Part shown: in pieces, positions 43,975 to 51,670 of the stretch
How the letters are laid out: every line of letters starts with the position of its first letter
Numbering within the stretch: position 1 is the stretch's first letter
From: Pseudorhodoplanes sinuspersici
GTDB taxonomy: Bacteria > Pseudomonadota > Alphaproteobacteria > Rhizobiales > Xanthobacteraceae
Length of the DNA: 64,000 nucleotides
Direction: 5' to 3'
Assembly (NCBI RefSeq): GCF_002119765.1
Contig: NZ_CP021112.1
Span: 676,501-740,500 of the forward strand
The notes under the pieces: model-generated
Told to the model about the DNA's origin: nothing
Databases searched by the model: none
Seen by the model: only the letters and a program-made list of their open reading frames with translations
Made by a program: the position numbers and the translations under genes

Positions 43975-45348
43975 ATGGAAACGTTCACGACTTCAGTTGG
44001 GGAAGATCAGCTGAGCATGCTCCGACTTGAGCATTGGCCGATCCACTTGCTGGTGCCCTCCCCGCGCAATGCCCGGACTCATAGCGATGCGCAGGTAGCA
44101 GAGATTGCGGGCTCAATTCGTGCATTCGGCTTTTCCAATCCGATCCTCGTCGGCGACGACAAGGATGTGATTGCAGGCCATGGCCGGTTGGCGGCTGCGC
44201 GGCTCCTCGGTTTGTCGGAGGTCCCGGTGATCGTCCTTGCGGGTCTTTCCGAAGTCCAACGACGACAGCTGATGCTTGCAGACAACCGAATAGCAATGAA
44301 CGCCGGCTGGGATGCCGAGCTGCTCCAGCTAGAACTCCAGGATCTGTCAGCTATCGGCGCCGATCTGTCTGGCCTCGGCTTCACCAAAAAGGAATTGGCA
44401 GTTGCGCTTTCGCCGCTTGGCGAGGGAGGCCTGACTGATGAAAACGATATCCCGGCCCTGTCCGACAGTGCTGTTACCCATCCGAACGACATCTGGTGTC
44501 TTGGCGACCATCGCATCGCCTGTGGCGACAGCACCGATGTAGAAACCGTTGCCGCCCTCCTCGGCTCGGCGGAGCCGATCCTGATGGTCACCGACCCGCC
44601 TTACGGCGTGAAATACGATCCGACCTGGCGCCATCGTAGCGGCGTCAACAAATCGTCGCGGATCGGGAAGGTACAAAACGATGAACGCGCTGATTGGTCT
44701 GAGACATGGCGCCTCTTCCCGGGCACAATCGCCTATGTTTGGCATGGCGCTCTGCATTCCTCCACGGTGGCCAAGAGCCTTGAACAGCAGGGCTTTCAAA
44801 TTCGTGCCCAAATCATCTGGGCGAAGGAGCGGCTCGTCATCGGCCGCGGGGATTATCACTGGCAGCATGAGCCTTGCTGGTATGCAGTCCGCACGAAAGG
44901 CAACTGGACCGGCGATCGCAAGCAGACGACCCTTTGGACTATTTCCAGTGGCGGCCAGGACACCGAAACGGTCCATGGCACACAAAAGCCAGTCGAATGC
45001 ATGCGTCGGCCGATGCTCAACAACACCGAATTCGGGCAGGCGGTCTATGATCCGTTCCTCGGCAGCGGAACCACGTTGATCGCGGCCGAGACGACCGGCC
45101 GCGTCTGCTATGCGATGGAGATCGACCCGCGCTATGTCGATGTCGTCGTGCGCCGATGGCAGGCGTTCGTAGGACGAGTCGCAACCCATGCAGGCGATGG
45201 CCAAAGCTTCGAGGACATTGCCAACATGCGGGCAGCACAGCAGACTGACAGCAGCACTTCGCGCGATGTCCACGAGTCTTATGACATTGCGCCCGGTGCA
45301 ACGCAGACCGAGCCTGTCGAACTAAATACAAAGTCGACCCAGCCATGA
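43975..45348 (+). CDS. ParB-domain DNA methyltransferase fusion (copy 2)
   Basis: 457 residues, differing from copy 1 at very few positions (for example HPNDIW for QPNDIW and DVETVAA for DPETVAA). ParB-like domain at about 10-120, DPPY at 207-210 and DPFLGSGTT at 359-367. ATG 43975 follows GAGGA. Both copies look functional, so they would methylate the same target. It overlaps the terminase gene. Confidence 0.93.
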   Translation: METFTTSVGEDQLSMLRLEHWPIHLLVPSPRNARTHSDAQVAEIAGSIRAFGFSNPILVGDDKDVIAGHGRLAAARLLGLSEVPVIVLAGLSEVQRRQLMLADNRIAMNAGWDAELLQLELQDLSAIGADLSGLGFTKKELAVALSPLGEGGLTDENDIPALSDSAVTHPNDIWCLGDHRIACGDSTDVETVAALLGSAEPILMVTDPPYGVKYDPTWRHRSGVNKSSRIGKVQNDERADWSETWRLFPGTIAYVWHGALHSSTVAKSLEQQGFQIRAQIIWAKERLVIGRGDYHWQHEPCWYAVRTKGNWTGDRKQTTLWTISSGGQDTETVHGTQKPVECMRRPMLNNTEFGQAVYDPFLGSGTTLIAAETTGRVCYAMEIDPRYVDVVVRRWQAFVGRVATHAGDGQSFEDIANMRAAQQTDSSTSRDVHESYDIAPGATQTEPVELNTKSTQP

Positions 45349-45821
45349 GAGGCCGTCGCCCCAAACCCACCCGCCTGAAAATGCTGACCGGCAATCCGGG
45401 AAAGAGGCCATTCAACATGAACGAACCCAAACCGGACGCAGAGATTCCGAATTGCCCTCCCGAACTCGGTCCGGTCGCTCAGAGGGAATGGCAACGTCTA
45501 TCGATCGAACTCAACAAATTGCGGATACTGACGCAGCTCGATCGCGCCGCCCTCGCCGCCTATTGTGGAGCCTATTCTCTGTGGGCCGAAGCCACGGAAA
45601 ACATCCAGAAGTTTGGAACCATGGTGAAGTCACCCTCCGGTTATCCAATTCAATCGCCATATGTTTCTATCGCAAATCGCCAAGCAGAAATCATGATGCG
45701 GATCGCGTCAGAGTTCGGATTTACACCAGCGAGCAGAAGTAGAATATCGACGCCCACCACCCAAGAGCGGTCCCTATTCGACCCTCCCGCCAAAGGATGT
45801 GAAACGGCAGGGGCGGAATAA
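45345..45821 (+). CDS. P27-family phage terminase small subunit (copy 2)
   Basis: 158 residues. The first 28 codons are nearly identical in DNA to copy 1; from there synonymous differences accumulate while the protein stays the same until residue about 138, after which the tails differ (TTQERSLFDPPAKGCE). The silent differences show purifying selection on the protein. Again no large terminase follows. Confidence 0.9.
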   Translation: MRGRRPKPTRLKMLTGNPGKRPFNMNEPKPDAEIPNCPPELGPVAQREWQRLSIELNKLRILTQLDRAALAAYCGAYSLWAEATENIQKFGTMVKSPSGYPIQSPYVSIANRQAEIMMRIASEFGFTPASRSRISTPTTQERSLFDPPAKGCETAGAE

Positions 45822-46130
45822 TTTTGTCGATGGAATTTCCGGATCTTTCATGCGTCCGGACGACTGCTATCGGCCTCGTTGAAAATCTTTAGAAGCGCAA
45901 TAAAGGCGCCCTGATAGAGATCCAGGACAATGCCACCAGCGCCCCGGGCCAAGCTGCTGCCGGATGGACGGCTCGGGTAAACGCCAATAATCTTTAGTGT
46001 GGGCATCATTCTATCCACGATTGTATTTGAAGACACATACTCGCTATTGTAGGGGCGTCGTCGTACGAACCCGCTTTTGTCGCTTTCAGTGTTCGCTTTC
46101 TTTTCGCGGGCGCGGCGAGGAATATAGCCA
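45822..46130. other. Intergenic stretch without a supported gene
   Basis: 309 bases between the terminase and the XRE regulator. It probably marks the right edge of element copy 2 and the promoter of the regulator. No obvious attachment repeat is visible. Confidence 0.45.
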
Positions 46131-46547
46131 ATGCCTCGGAAAGAACCTGACCCAATAGACCTGCTAGTCGGCCGCAACATCCGGATCCTGCGGATGAAAC
46201 AAGGTATGTCCCAGGAGACTCTTGCCAATGCGCTAAGTCTGACATTCCAACAGGTTCAAAAATACGAAAAGGGCACGAACCGGGTCGGCAGTGGAAGGCT
46301 CCACAAGATAGCGGGAATATTAAAAGTCTCGATCGCGACCTTGTTTGAAGGCGCCGATGCCAAAGCCGATAGCGCACGATCGAGTCTCGATTTGCTGGCC
46401 GATCCGCATGCCCTCCGTGTGGTGCAGGCCATGTCGGAAATCACCGATTCCCGGATGCGGCGGTCGATCGTCGACCTTGTCGAGCAGATCGCAGCGGGTG
46501 CCGCGCTAGGAGGCGTCAAGCCGCGGTCCGAAGACGGGATCGGCTGA
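46131..46547 (+). CDS. XRE-family transcriptional regulator
   Basis: 138 residues. HTH_3 domain at about 10-70: LVGRNIRILRMKQGMSQETL, ALSLTFQQVQKYEKGTNRVG. This LTFQQVQKYEKG form is the common Rhizobiales cluster of small XRE regulators. The C-terminal half is helical. It runs convergently into the aminotransferase gene, overlapping its 3' end by 32 bases. Its target is unknown. Confidence 0.88.
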   Translation: MPRKEPDPIDLLVGRNIRILRMKQGMSQETLANALSLTFQQVQKYEKGTNRVGSGRLHKIAGILKVSIATLFEGADAKADSARSSLDLLADPHALRVVQAMSEITDSRMRRSIVDLVEQIAAGAALGGVKPRSEDGIG

Positions 46548-47799
46548 GGCTGACTTCCACCGCGTCTGAGAGCCGTCGCAATCCCTCACTGAGCAACTCC
46601 GGCTCGATTGTGAGCGGTGGCATGACTTTGAGAACTTCGCCGTAAGAGCCAGAAGTCTCAATCAGGAGCTTCCTTTGAAACGCCTCACCCGCAACCTGGC
46701 GAGCCAGTGACCGATCAGAGAAGGATACGCCTGAAAATAGTCCGCGACCCTTGGCCGTTGCGCCAAACTCACGTACCGCGTTGTCAATCCAGGCTCTGAC
46801 GATCAAGTCGGATTGGTTGATCGATCCAATGAAATCCGGGTCATTCCAAAGTTGAGCGGCGACGCTGGCGGCAAGGAATGCTAGGTTGTTGCCGCGAAAG
46901 GTGCCGTTGTGCTCGCCCGGCGACCATTGATCCCACTCTGGTTTGATCAAAAGTAGGGCCATCGGAAGGCCGTTGCCGCTGATGGACTTTGCCAAGCAGA
47001 CCAAGTCCGGAACAATTCCCGATTGCTCGAAGCTGAAGAAGTCCCCTGTCCGGCCACATCCGGCTTGCACATCATCGACAATCAAGAGCGCACCAAGCCG
47101 GTGTGCGACACCAGCTAGGTGACGGAGCCATTCAGGGCTTGCGGAGTTTAAACCTCCTTCACCTTGAATTGTCTCCACGATGAACGCAGCGGGCGGCTCC
47201 GCACCGCCGGACGGATCGTTGACCATGGCTTCGTAGCGATCAAGGTCGCGCGTATCTGCACAGAAATAACCTTCAAAAGGAAGTCGTACGATGCCGTTTT
47301 GCTCGATACCTGCGTTACGTTGGCGCGCAGTCGCCGCCAAGGCGCCAAGCGTCATCCCGTGAAAGGCGTTGGTGAACGCGACGACGGTCCGCCGCCGGGT
47401 TACCTTACGCGCAAGCTTGAGCGCGGCTTCGACGGCGTTGGTGCCTGTCGGACCGGTGAACTGAACCCGGTAGACCAGACCACGGGGCGCTAGAATATGT
47501 TCGCGGAATGTCCGCAGGAAATCCCGTTTCGCGGTCGTGTGCAGGTCGAGAGAGTTCAACATGCCATCGGTCATCAGATACTCAATGACCCTTCGCTTCA
47601 TCAGCGGGTGGTTATGGCCGTAGTTGAGAGAGCCGCAGGCCGAGAAGAAGTCGATATATTCATACCCTTCCTCGTCCCAGATGCGTGCATTTGAAGCGCG
47701 GGCCAACACGGCAGGCATGTCACGGCAATAGTAACGAACATTGGATTCGTACATTTCAAATTCGGCCAGTTGGCTCTCGCGGAGATTAGTGGCGATCAT
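46516..47799 (-). CDS. EctB-like class III aminotransferase
   Basis: 427 residues of the PLP fold-type I class III group, closest in pattern to diaminobutyrate-2-oxoglutarate aminotransferase EctB: YESNVRYYCRDMPAVLARAS, FFSACGSLNYGHNHP, FTGPTGTNAVEAALKLARK, AFHGMTLGALA, VETIQGEGGLN, IVDDVQAGCGRTG and the PLP lysine in CLAKSISGNGLPMAL. ATG 47799 (AAAGG upstream) matches the family N-terminus better than ATG 47823. No ectA, ectC or siderophore genes accompany it. It ends a quorum-sensing operon, so it probably supplies an amine building block for a density-dependent product. Confidence 0.88.
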   Translation of the reverse strand: MIATNLRESQLAEFEMYESNVRYYCRDMPAVLARASNARIWDEEGYEYIDFFSACGSLNYGHNHPLMKRRVIEYLMTDGMLNSLDLHTTAKRDFLRTFREHILAPRGLVYRVQFTGPTGTNAVEAALKLARKVTRRRTVVAFTNAFHGMTLGALAATARQRNAGIEQNGIVRLPFEGYFCADTRDLDRYEAMVNDPSGGAEPPAAFIVETIQGEGGLNSASPEWLRHLAGVAHRLGALLIVDDVQAGCGRTGDFFSFEQSGIVPDLVCLAKSISGNGLPMALLLIKPEWDQWSPGEHNGTFRGNNLAFLAASVAAQLWNDPDFIGSINQSDLIVRAWIDNAVREFGATAKGRGLFSGVSFSDRSLARQVAGEAFQRKLLIETSGSYGEVLKVMPPLTIEPELLSEGLRRLSDAVEVSLSRSRLRTAA

Positions 47800-48034
47800 T
47801 TCGACGCCTTTCGCTTTGATCATTTCTCATCGTGGTGTCCTCAGCGGCATCGTCTTCCTCAGGCTTGCCAGCTGCGATATTCATGAGGTTTGTTCGAACG
47901 TTCACAAGTTTGCCCGCTACGCGGCACAAGCCGGCTTCGAGGGCGACCCGCGTCAGAAATTCGACTGCGTCTGCCATGCGTCTAGCGGTAGTTCCAACCG
48001 GTACGGGCTTGTCTGACCGCTGCGTTCCAGGCAT
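47786..48034 (-). CDS. Small hypothetical protein between luxI and the aminotransferase
   Basis: 82 residues, MPGTQRSDKPVPVG...MADAVEFLTRVALEAGLCRVAGKLVN, mostly helical, acidic C-terminus. Its ATG overlaps the luxI stop (TAATG) and its 3' end overlaps the aminotransferase start by 14 bases. This tight coupling argues that it is a real operon member; it could be a small carrier or partner subunit, but it has no phosphopantetheine motif. Confidence 0.6.
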   Translation of the reverse strand: MPGTQRSDKPVPVGTTARRMADAVEFLTRVALEAGLCRVAGKLVNVRTNLMNIAAGKPEEDDAAEDTTMRNDQSERRRNDRH

Positions 48035-48654
48035 TAGGCCGCCGCCTGCTGTGTGACTGGTTCCAAGGAAAGCACTGATCCAAAGATCTTGCAGGCGTCA
48101 CAGTGGATACTAGGCCGAAGATACCGAGTTTGTATCCAGAAAGCGGCTTCTTCTTCACCTTCTATTTCTGCTGTTTCACCTAACCAATCCACACCCTCAC
48201 GCAGGTAGTGATCGACAAGGTGGCGCCGCGCAACGCCGACAACCGCCTTAACGTCGTTGCCAAGGCAAAACTCCTGAAGCCCGCAGAGCAGTTCGGGAAT
48301 AATGCGCTTGCGGAGTCCGGGTTCGAATTCATGGTCAACGCAAACGCGCGTCATCTCCCATATATCAAAGCTCTGAGGCAGGTCGCGGCTTTGGCAAAGG
48401 AAGGGCCAATAGCTTTTGAGCATGTACGGCATCGAAGTTGGAGACACGCGGATAAGGCCGCGGACGACCAACGCCGCGTCCCGCCACACCAGATAGACGG
48501 CTGCGGGCGTGTCAAATCCGTCATACTCCATGCCGTCGTAGGACGAATGAATTAGCGCGCGCCGTTCGACAAAGGCGCGATGACGGAGTTTTGCCTGTGA
48601 CGCGAGCGCGTCTCCAAATAGATGGGCTGTCTTTAGTGAAAAGGCCTCAATCAT
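48034..48654 (-). CDS. luxI: LuxI-family acyl-homoserine lactone (autoinducer) synthase
   Basis: 206 residues. Family blocks: LRHRAFVERR near residue 22, EYDGFDTPAAVYLVW near 42-57 (the acidic D/E residues bind SAM), GLIRVSPTSMPYML near 66, and WEMTRVCVD near 96-104 with the invariant E and R. The usual Trp of the FxxRxxW block is replaced here (ALIHSS). The enzyme joins SAM and an acyl donor into a diffusible signal; the acyl group cannot be read from the sequence. ATG 48654 follows GGAG and matches the family N-terminus better than ATG 48693. A lux-box dyad lies 65 bp upstream. Confidence 0.87.
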   Translation of the reverse strand: MIEAFSLKTAHLFGDALASQAKLRHRAFVERRALIHSSYDGMEYDGFDTPAAVYLVWRDAALVVRGLIRVSPTSMPYMLKSYWPFLCQSRDLPQSFDIWEMTRVCVDHEFEPGLRKRIIPELLCGLQEFCLGNDVKAVVGVARRHLVDHYLREGVDWLGETAEIEGEEEAAFWIQTRYLRPSIHCDACKIFGSVLSLEPVTQQAAA

Positions 48655-48710
48655 GGTTGGCTCCGGTGATCGACACATCGGAAGGGAGCACAACCTGATT
48701 AGCGAAGCGT

Positions 48711-48728
48711 ACTAGGCTCTCGCCTAGT
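48711..48728. promoter_or_regulatory. lux-box-like dyad upstream of luxI
   Basis: ACTAGGC-TCTC-GCCTAGT is a perfect 7-bp inverted repeat around a 4-base centre. It lies in the gap between luxR and luxI, centred 65 bases before the luxI ATG, where LuxR proteins activate. The core CTAGGC-N4-GCCTAG recurs at 50872-50887. Confidence 0.75.
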
Positions 48729-48736
48729 TTAGTGGA

Positions 48737-49447
48737 TCAAAGTTCAATCAATCCACGTTGGAGGCCAATCACGACTGCGGAAATCTGGTTATTGGCACCG
48801 AGTTTGTTCATAACGTTACGAAGATGGAATTCGACAGTCTTCGTTGAAATGGACAGGATTTCACCGATCTCTGGCCTCGTTTTGCCATCCTTACACCATC
48901 GCAAGATCTCAAGTTCCCGCTGCGTGAGAATCTTATCAGGATCGACGAACAGCGTTTGCTGCGTCAGTTCCTGGTAACGGGCCCATGTCTGCAAGCTGAT
49001 GGCATGGAGAAGGCTGGCCAACTCAGCGTTTGGCGGTTCCGGCACTCGCCGGCTAATGCTTATCAGATCAAGACTTTGATGCGGGCCATGGAACGGAAAA
49101 CTTATGCCGGTATGGACTTTCAGGTCATGGCACTCGTTCAAAAACGTTATCTGCTTTTTCGACAGCGGCGTTCGGTCGGTTACATCGCTCCAAAAGAACG
49201 GTCGGGTTGCACGCAACGAGCAGCCTAACACCGGATCAATCCGCTGCCACCGATGATGCAGATAGGCATCGACATAGCCATCTGGAAACCTGAACCAGGC
49301 GATTTTCTCAACATTACGTCCCTTGAACGACGTGAGTACGCAGTTCTCGTAGCCTTCGGCACCGATTGTCTCGGCATAAAGCTGAGCAAGCTCTGCAGGT
49401 GTATTTGCCCGCCGACTTGCTTCCACATAATCTTCGAATTGCAACAC
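48737..49447 (-). CDS. luxR: LuxR-family autoinducer-binding regulator
   Basis: 236 residues from GTG 49447 (GGGGGGAAGG upstream); GTG 49477 is an alternative. The ligand-binding domain (about 5-160) has IAWFRFPDGYVDAYLHHRWQ followed by RIDPV, matching the conserved W, Y, D and P of LuxR receptors, and THGISFPF-like GISFPFHGP. The C-terminal LuxR HTH (about 172-236) reads LTQRELEILRWCKDGKTRPE, IGEILSISTKTVEFHLRNVM. It should bind the product of the adjacent synthase and act on the two dyads. Its gene follows the hydrolase closely. Confidence 0.9.
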   Translation of the reverse strand: MLQFEDYVEASRRANTPAELAQLYAETIGAEGYENCVLTSFKGRNVEKIAWFRFPDGYVDAYLHHRWQRIDPVLGCSLRATRPFFWSDVTDRTPLSKKQITFLNECHDLKVHTGISFPFHGPHQSLDLISISRRVPEPPNAELASLLHAISLQTWARYQELTQQTLFVDPDKILTQRELEILRWCKDGKTRPEIGEILSISTKTVEFHLRNVMNKLGANNQISAVVIGLQRGLIEL

Positions 49448-49477
49448 CGCCTTCCCCCCATTTGGGGCTGCCAGCAC

Positions 49478-50419
49478 TCAACCACTATCGCTTGGATATG
49501 CAGCCTTTTGCAACCGCAGGTCTTGGATACCAGATGCTTTTTTCGGATGCATCCGGTATCCAAGGAAATCCAGAAGAATTTGATTGAAGGCCCGAGGGTA
49601 TTCCCAGTGCGGCGCGTGACCGGCATCGCATATGACTTGGACTTTGCCCTTCCAGATTGCCCGATAGTTCAAAGATTGGAGATAGCCGAGCCGGACGAAG
49701 GGCTCCTTTTCACCGTGGACTACGCATAAGGACTTGCTCACGTTCTCGGCAGTGTGACGCTGATCACTGCCAATACCTTGGAGCGAATTGGAAAACATCC
49801 AGCGTCGCGCATTGCCATCTGTGCGCCGTATGTCGTTCAGCAATGTGGGAGCCAGATGCTTCCAGCCGCCCATCAGAGCGGTGCCGTATCGTATGGTGTC
49901 CGTTTCGCTGAAATCCGGCTTCCCGGCCAATTGCATATTATCATCGGCATAGAAGGCTTCGTGCAAGGACTGTGGGCGCAGGCGCACCGGCGGAGTCCCT
50001 ACAATGAGGAGCGAATGGATGCGCGGCTCACTGGCAAGCAGTTCGAGCCCGACATGGCCGCCCAACGACCATCCTACAAGATCTACGCAATCCCATCGAA
50101 GCTGATCCAACAAACCGCTGATTACCGCGGCATAACCCGGAAAGCTGTATGTGCTAGCTGGCGTCGATGAGTTTCCAGATTTACCGTGGCCGGGAAAATC
50201 AGGCGCTAGAACGGGTCGACCATTACTGCAAATCAGTTCGAGTTGGTTTGCCCAGACATGCTTCGAAGACGAGTTCCCATGCAAGAAGACGACGGGGCGT
50301 CCATAGCCCGCGCTCAGTAGCGCTGAAATGTGGATCCGCTCGACACTCGTGCAATATTCTTCCAACCGCGATCTGATGGGAACACGAGTAACTTTTTGTG
50401 AGCCGCCGCAACGGGGCAT
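49478..50419 (-). CDS. Alpha/beta hydrolase of the quorum-sensing operon
   Basis: 313 residues. Oxyanion-loop VVFLHGNSSSKHVW (43-56), nucleophile Ser118 in GWSLGGH, and catalytic His268 in DAGHAPHWE place it in the alpha/beta hydrolase superfamily; the acid is probably in the HGEKEPFVRLGYL region. No signal peptide. Within a LuxI/LuxR operon it could be an acyl-homoserine lactone hydrolase, a thioesterase or a biosynthetic enzyme; the sequence does not decide. Its start overlaps the stop of the upstream gene (TGATG), and its stop abuts luxR. Confidence 0.88.
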   Translation of the reverse strand: MPRCGGSQKVTRVPIRSRLEEYCTSVERIHISALLSAGYGRPVVFLHGNSSSKHVWANQLELICSNGRPVLAPDFPGHGKSGNSSTPASTYSFPGYAAVISGLLDQLRWDCVDLVGWSLGGHVGLELLASEPRIHSLLIVGTPPVRLRPQSLHEAFYADDNMQLAGKPDFSETDTIRYGTALMGGWKHLAPTLLNDIRRTDGNARRWMFSNSLQGIGSDQRHTAENVSKSLCVVHGEKEPFVRLGYLQSLNYRAIWKGKVQVICDAGHAPHWEYPRAFNQILLDFLGYRMHPKKASGIQDLRLQKAAYPSDSG

Positions 50420-50811
50420 CAGGCGATACCGGCCGAGCGGGGCGAGCTTCCATTAGGCTGCCTGGAGTAGTGCAAGTGCGTCTTCAGCAGGTGGTCGATA
50501 CAGTCCTGTATTAGGGTTGCACACCGCGTTTCCTTGAGCTCATCTCTAAGTTCAGTCTGGACATAGAGAAGAAGGCGCACCAATGCCGCGAAGCTCACAT
50601 CGGTCTCATAGCGACGGGCTCCTTCGACATAAACGCCGAATCGGGTGTCAAGCTCTGAAACGCATTCATCGATCAGAGTCGAGCAGACGTCGCCACAATA
50701 CTTCGCGAGGCTCGGCCGGATTGAGCACAGCAGTGTGGCGATACCGAGCGCGGAAGGATGCTTCGCGTCCTCAGCCTGTGACTTCAGAAAATGTCGTGTC
50801 GAGCCCGTCAT
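50419..50811 (-). CDS. Hypothetical first protein of the quorum-sensing operon
   Basis: 130 residues from ATG 50811; an upstream TTG at 50826 is less likely. All-helical prediction: SALGIATLLCSIRPSLAKYC, GDVCSTLIDECVSELDTRFG, VRLLLYVQTELRDELKETRC. Several Cys but no clear metal motif. A lux-box-like dyad stands 69 bases upstream, and the stop overlaps the hydrolase start. Function unknown. Confidence 0.7.
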   Translation of the reverse strand: MTGSTRHFLKSQAEDAKHPSALGIATLLCSIRPSLAKYCGDVCSTLIDECVSELDTRFGVYVEGARRYETDVSFAALVRLLLYVQTELRDELKETRCATLIQDCIDHLLKTHLHYSRQPNGSSPRSAGIA

Positions 50812-50870
50812 TTCGGCGGCAACCAATTAACTAGGTGCTGCTATTCGGCCCTGACACTGCAACACGCGCA

Positions 50871-50888
50871 ACTAGGCAAACGCCTAGG
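50871..50888. promoter_or_regulatory. lux-box-like dyad upstream of the operon's first gene
   Basis: CTAGGC-AAAC-GCCTAG (50872-50887), same half-sites and spacing as 48712-48727, centred 69 bases before the ATG at 50811. Two occurrences at equal distance from two start codons in one operon strongly suggest a shared regulator. Confidence 0.75.
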
Positions 50889-51006
50889 TGGGGCAAGCCA
50901 CTTCGAACGCGCCGTGAGCAACAAGGTTGGACCTACTCGTCGCTCGTCCACTGCCAGATGTGCCGCCTTCGTCCCTTTTATGGGCGACAGATAGATTCAG
51001 GAGATT

Positions 51007-51640
51007 ATGCAGCACCGCCTGCTCAAGCTGGTGCGGCGACACACGCACGGAGCGATCTTCTATCACAAAGGGCAATTGCCCAAAATTCTAATATCCGTGC
51101 ATCAGCTCCGCGTTGTAAAGCGCGAAGGCGTCCGTGTGTGGGTTGATGATCTAGACGGTTTGTTAGGCCTCGTCGAAATGGATGCCGTTGAACTGCATCC
51201 TTGGAACGCCACCGTCGACGACATCGAGCATGCCAATCGGGTCGTCTTCGATCTCGACCCCGGCGCGGCGTTGCTCGAGACGCTGTGATTGAGCTGTGTT
51301 GAAAACCCGCGACTTGCTTTTGTCCGAAGGGCTCGATAGCCGACCAAGGTCACCGGCGGAAAAGGATTGCGGACCACGAGGCACAGCTGAAAACCAAGGA
51401 ATAGCGGCAGTGAAGACATCGAGATGCGACAATACCGCCCGTTTCGATTCATGGCTTATCGAAAGTCCCGCGTGTTTGATTTCAACTCGTCGATATGACC
51501 GTAAGGATCATAAATGTTCCGTGCCCGCAGACGGCAGCAGCTCACGCGGGACGGGGCCGGCCGGTGTCTTCAGACGGCGGTTACCATCGGCGACCAATTT
51601 AGCCGAGAACGGCCCGGATTGCAGTAAAGCTGTCTGGCCT
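51007..51640 (+). pseudogene. ligD: Relic of ligD (polymerase domain of the NHEJ ligase)
   Basis: The frame 51007-51288 reads LISVHQLRVVKREGVRVWVD, DLDGLLGLVEMDAVELHPWN and VDDIEHANRVVFDLDPG, the diagnostic N-terminal part of the LigD primase-polymerase domain (HPW and the catalytic DLDP). After a stop, PTKVTGGKGL (about 51340) fits the next LigD block in another frame. The ligase and the catalytic later parts are missing, so it is a decayed fragment. Confidence 0.75.
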
Positions 51641-51670
51641 TCGTCATGATGCATTGGAGCAAGCACGGGC

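Larger units (their letters stand above)
43833..45430. repeat. Near-identical 1.6-kb direct repeat, unit 2 (methyltransferase core)
   Basis: Matches 6054-7652 in the same orientation. Together the units bracket 37.8 kb. The identity falls sharply within the terminase gene at 45431 and upstream of 43833. Confidence 0.85.

Noticed and set aside
50829-50838. AACTAGGTGC as a third lux half-site
   Set aside because: Only one half-site, no inverted partner at the right spacing.
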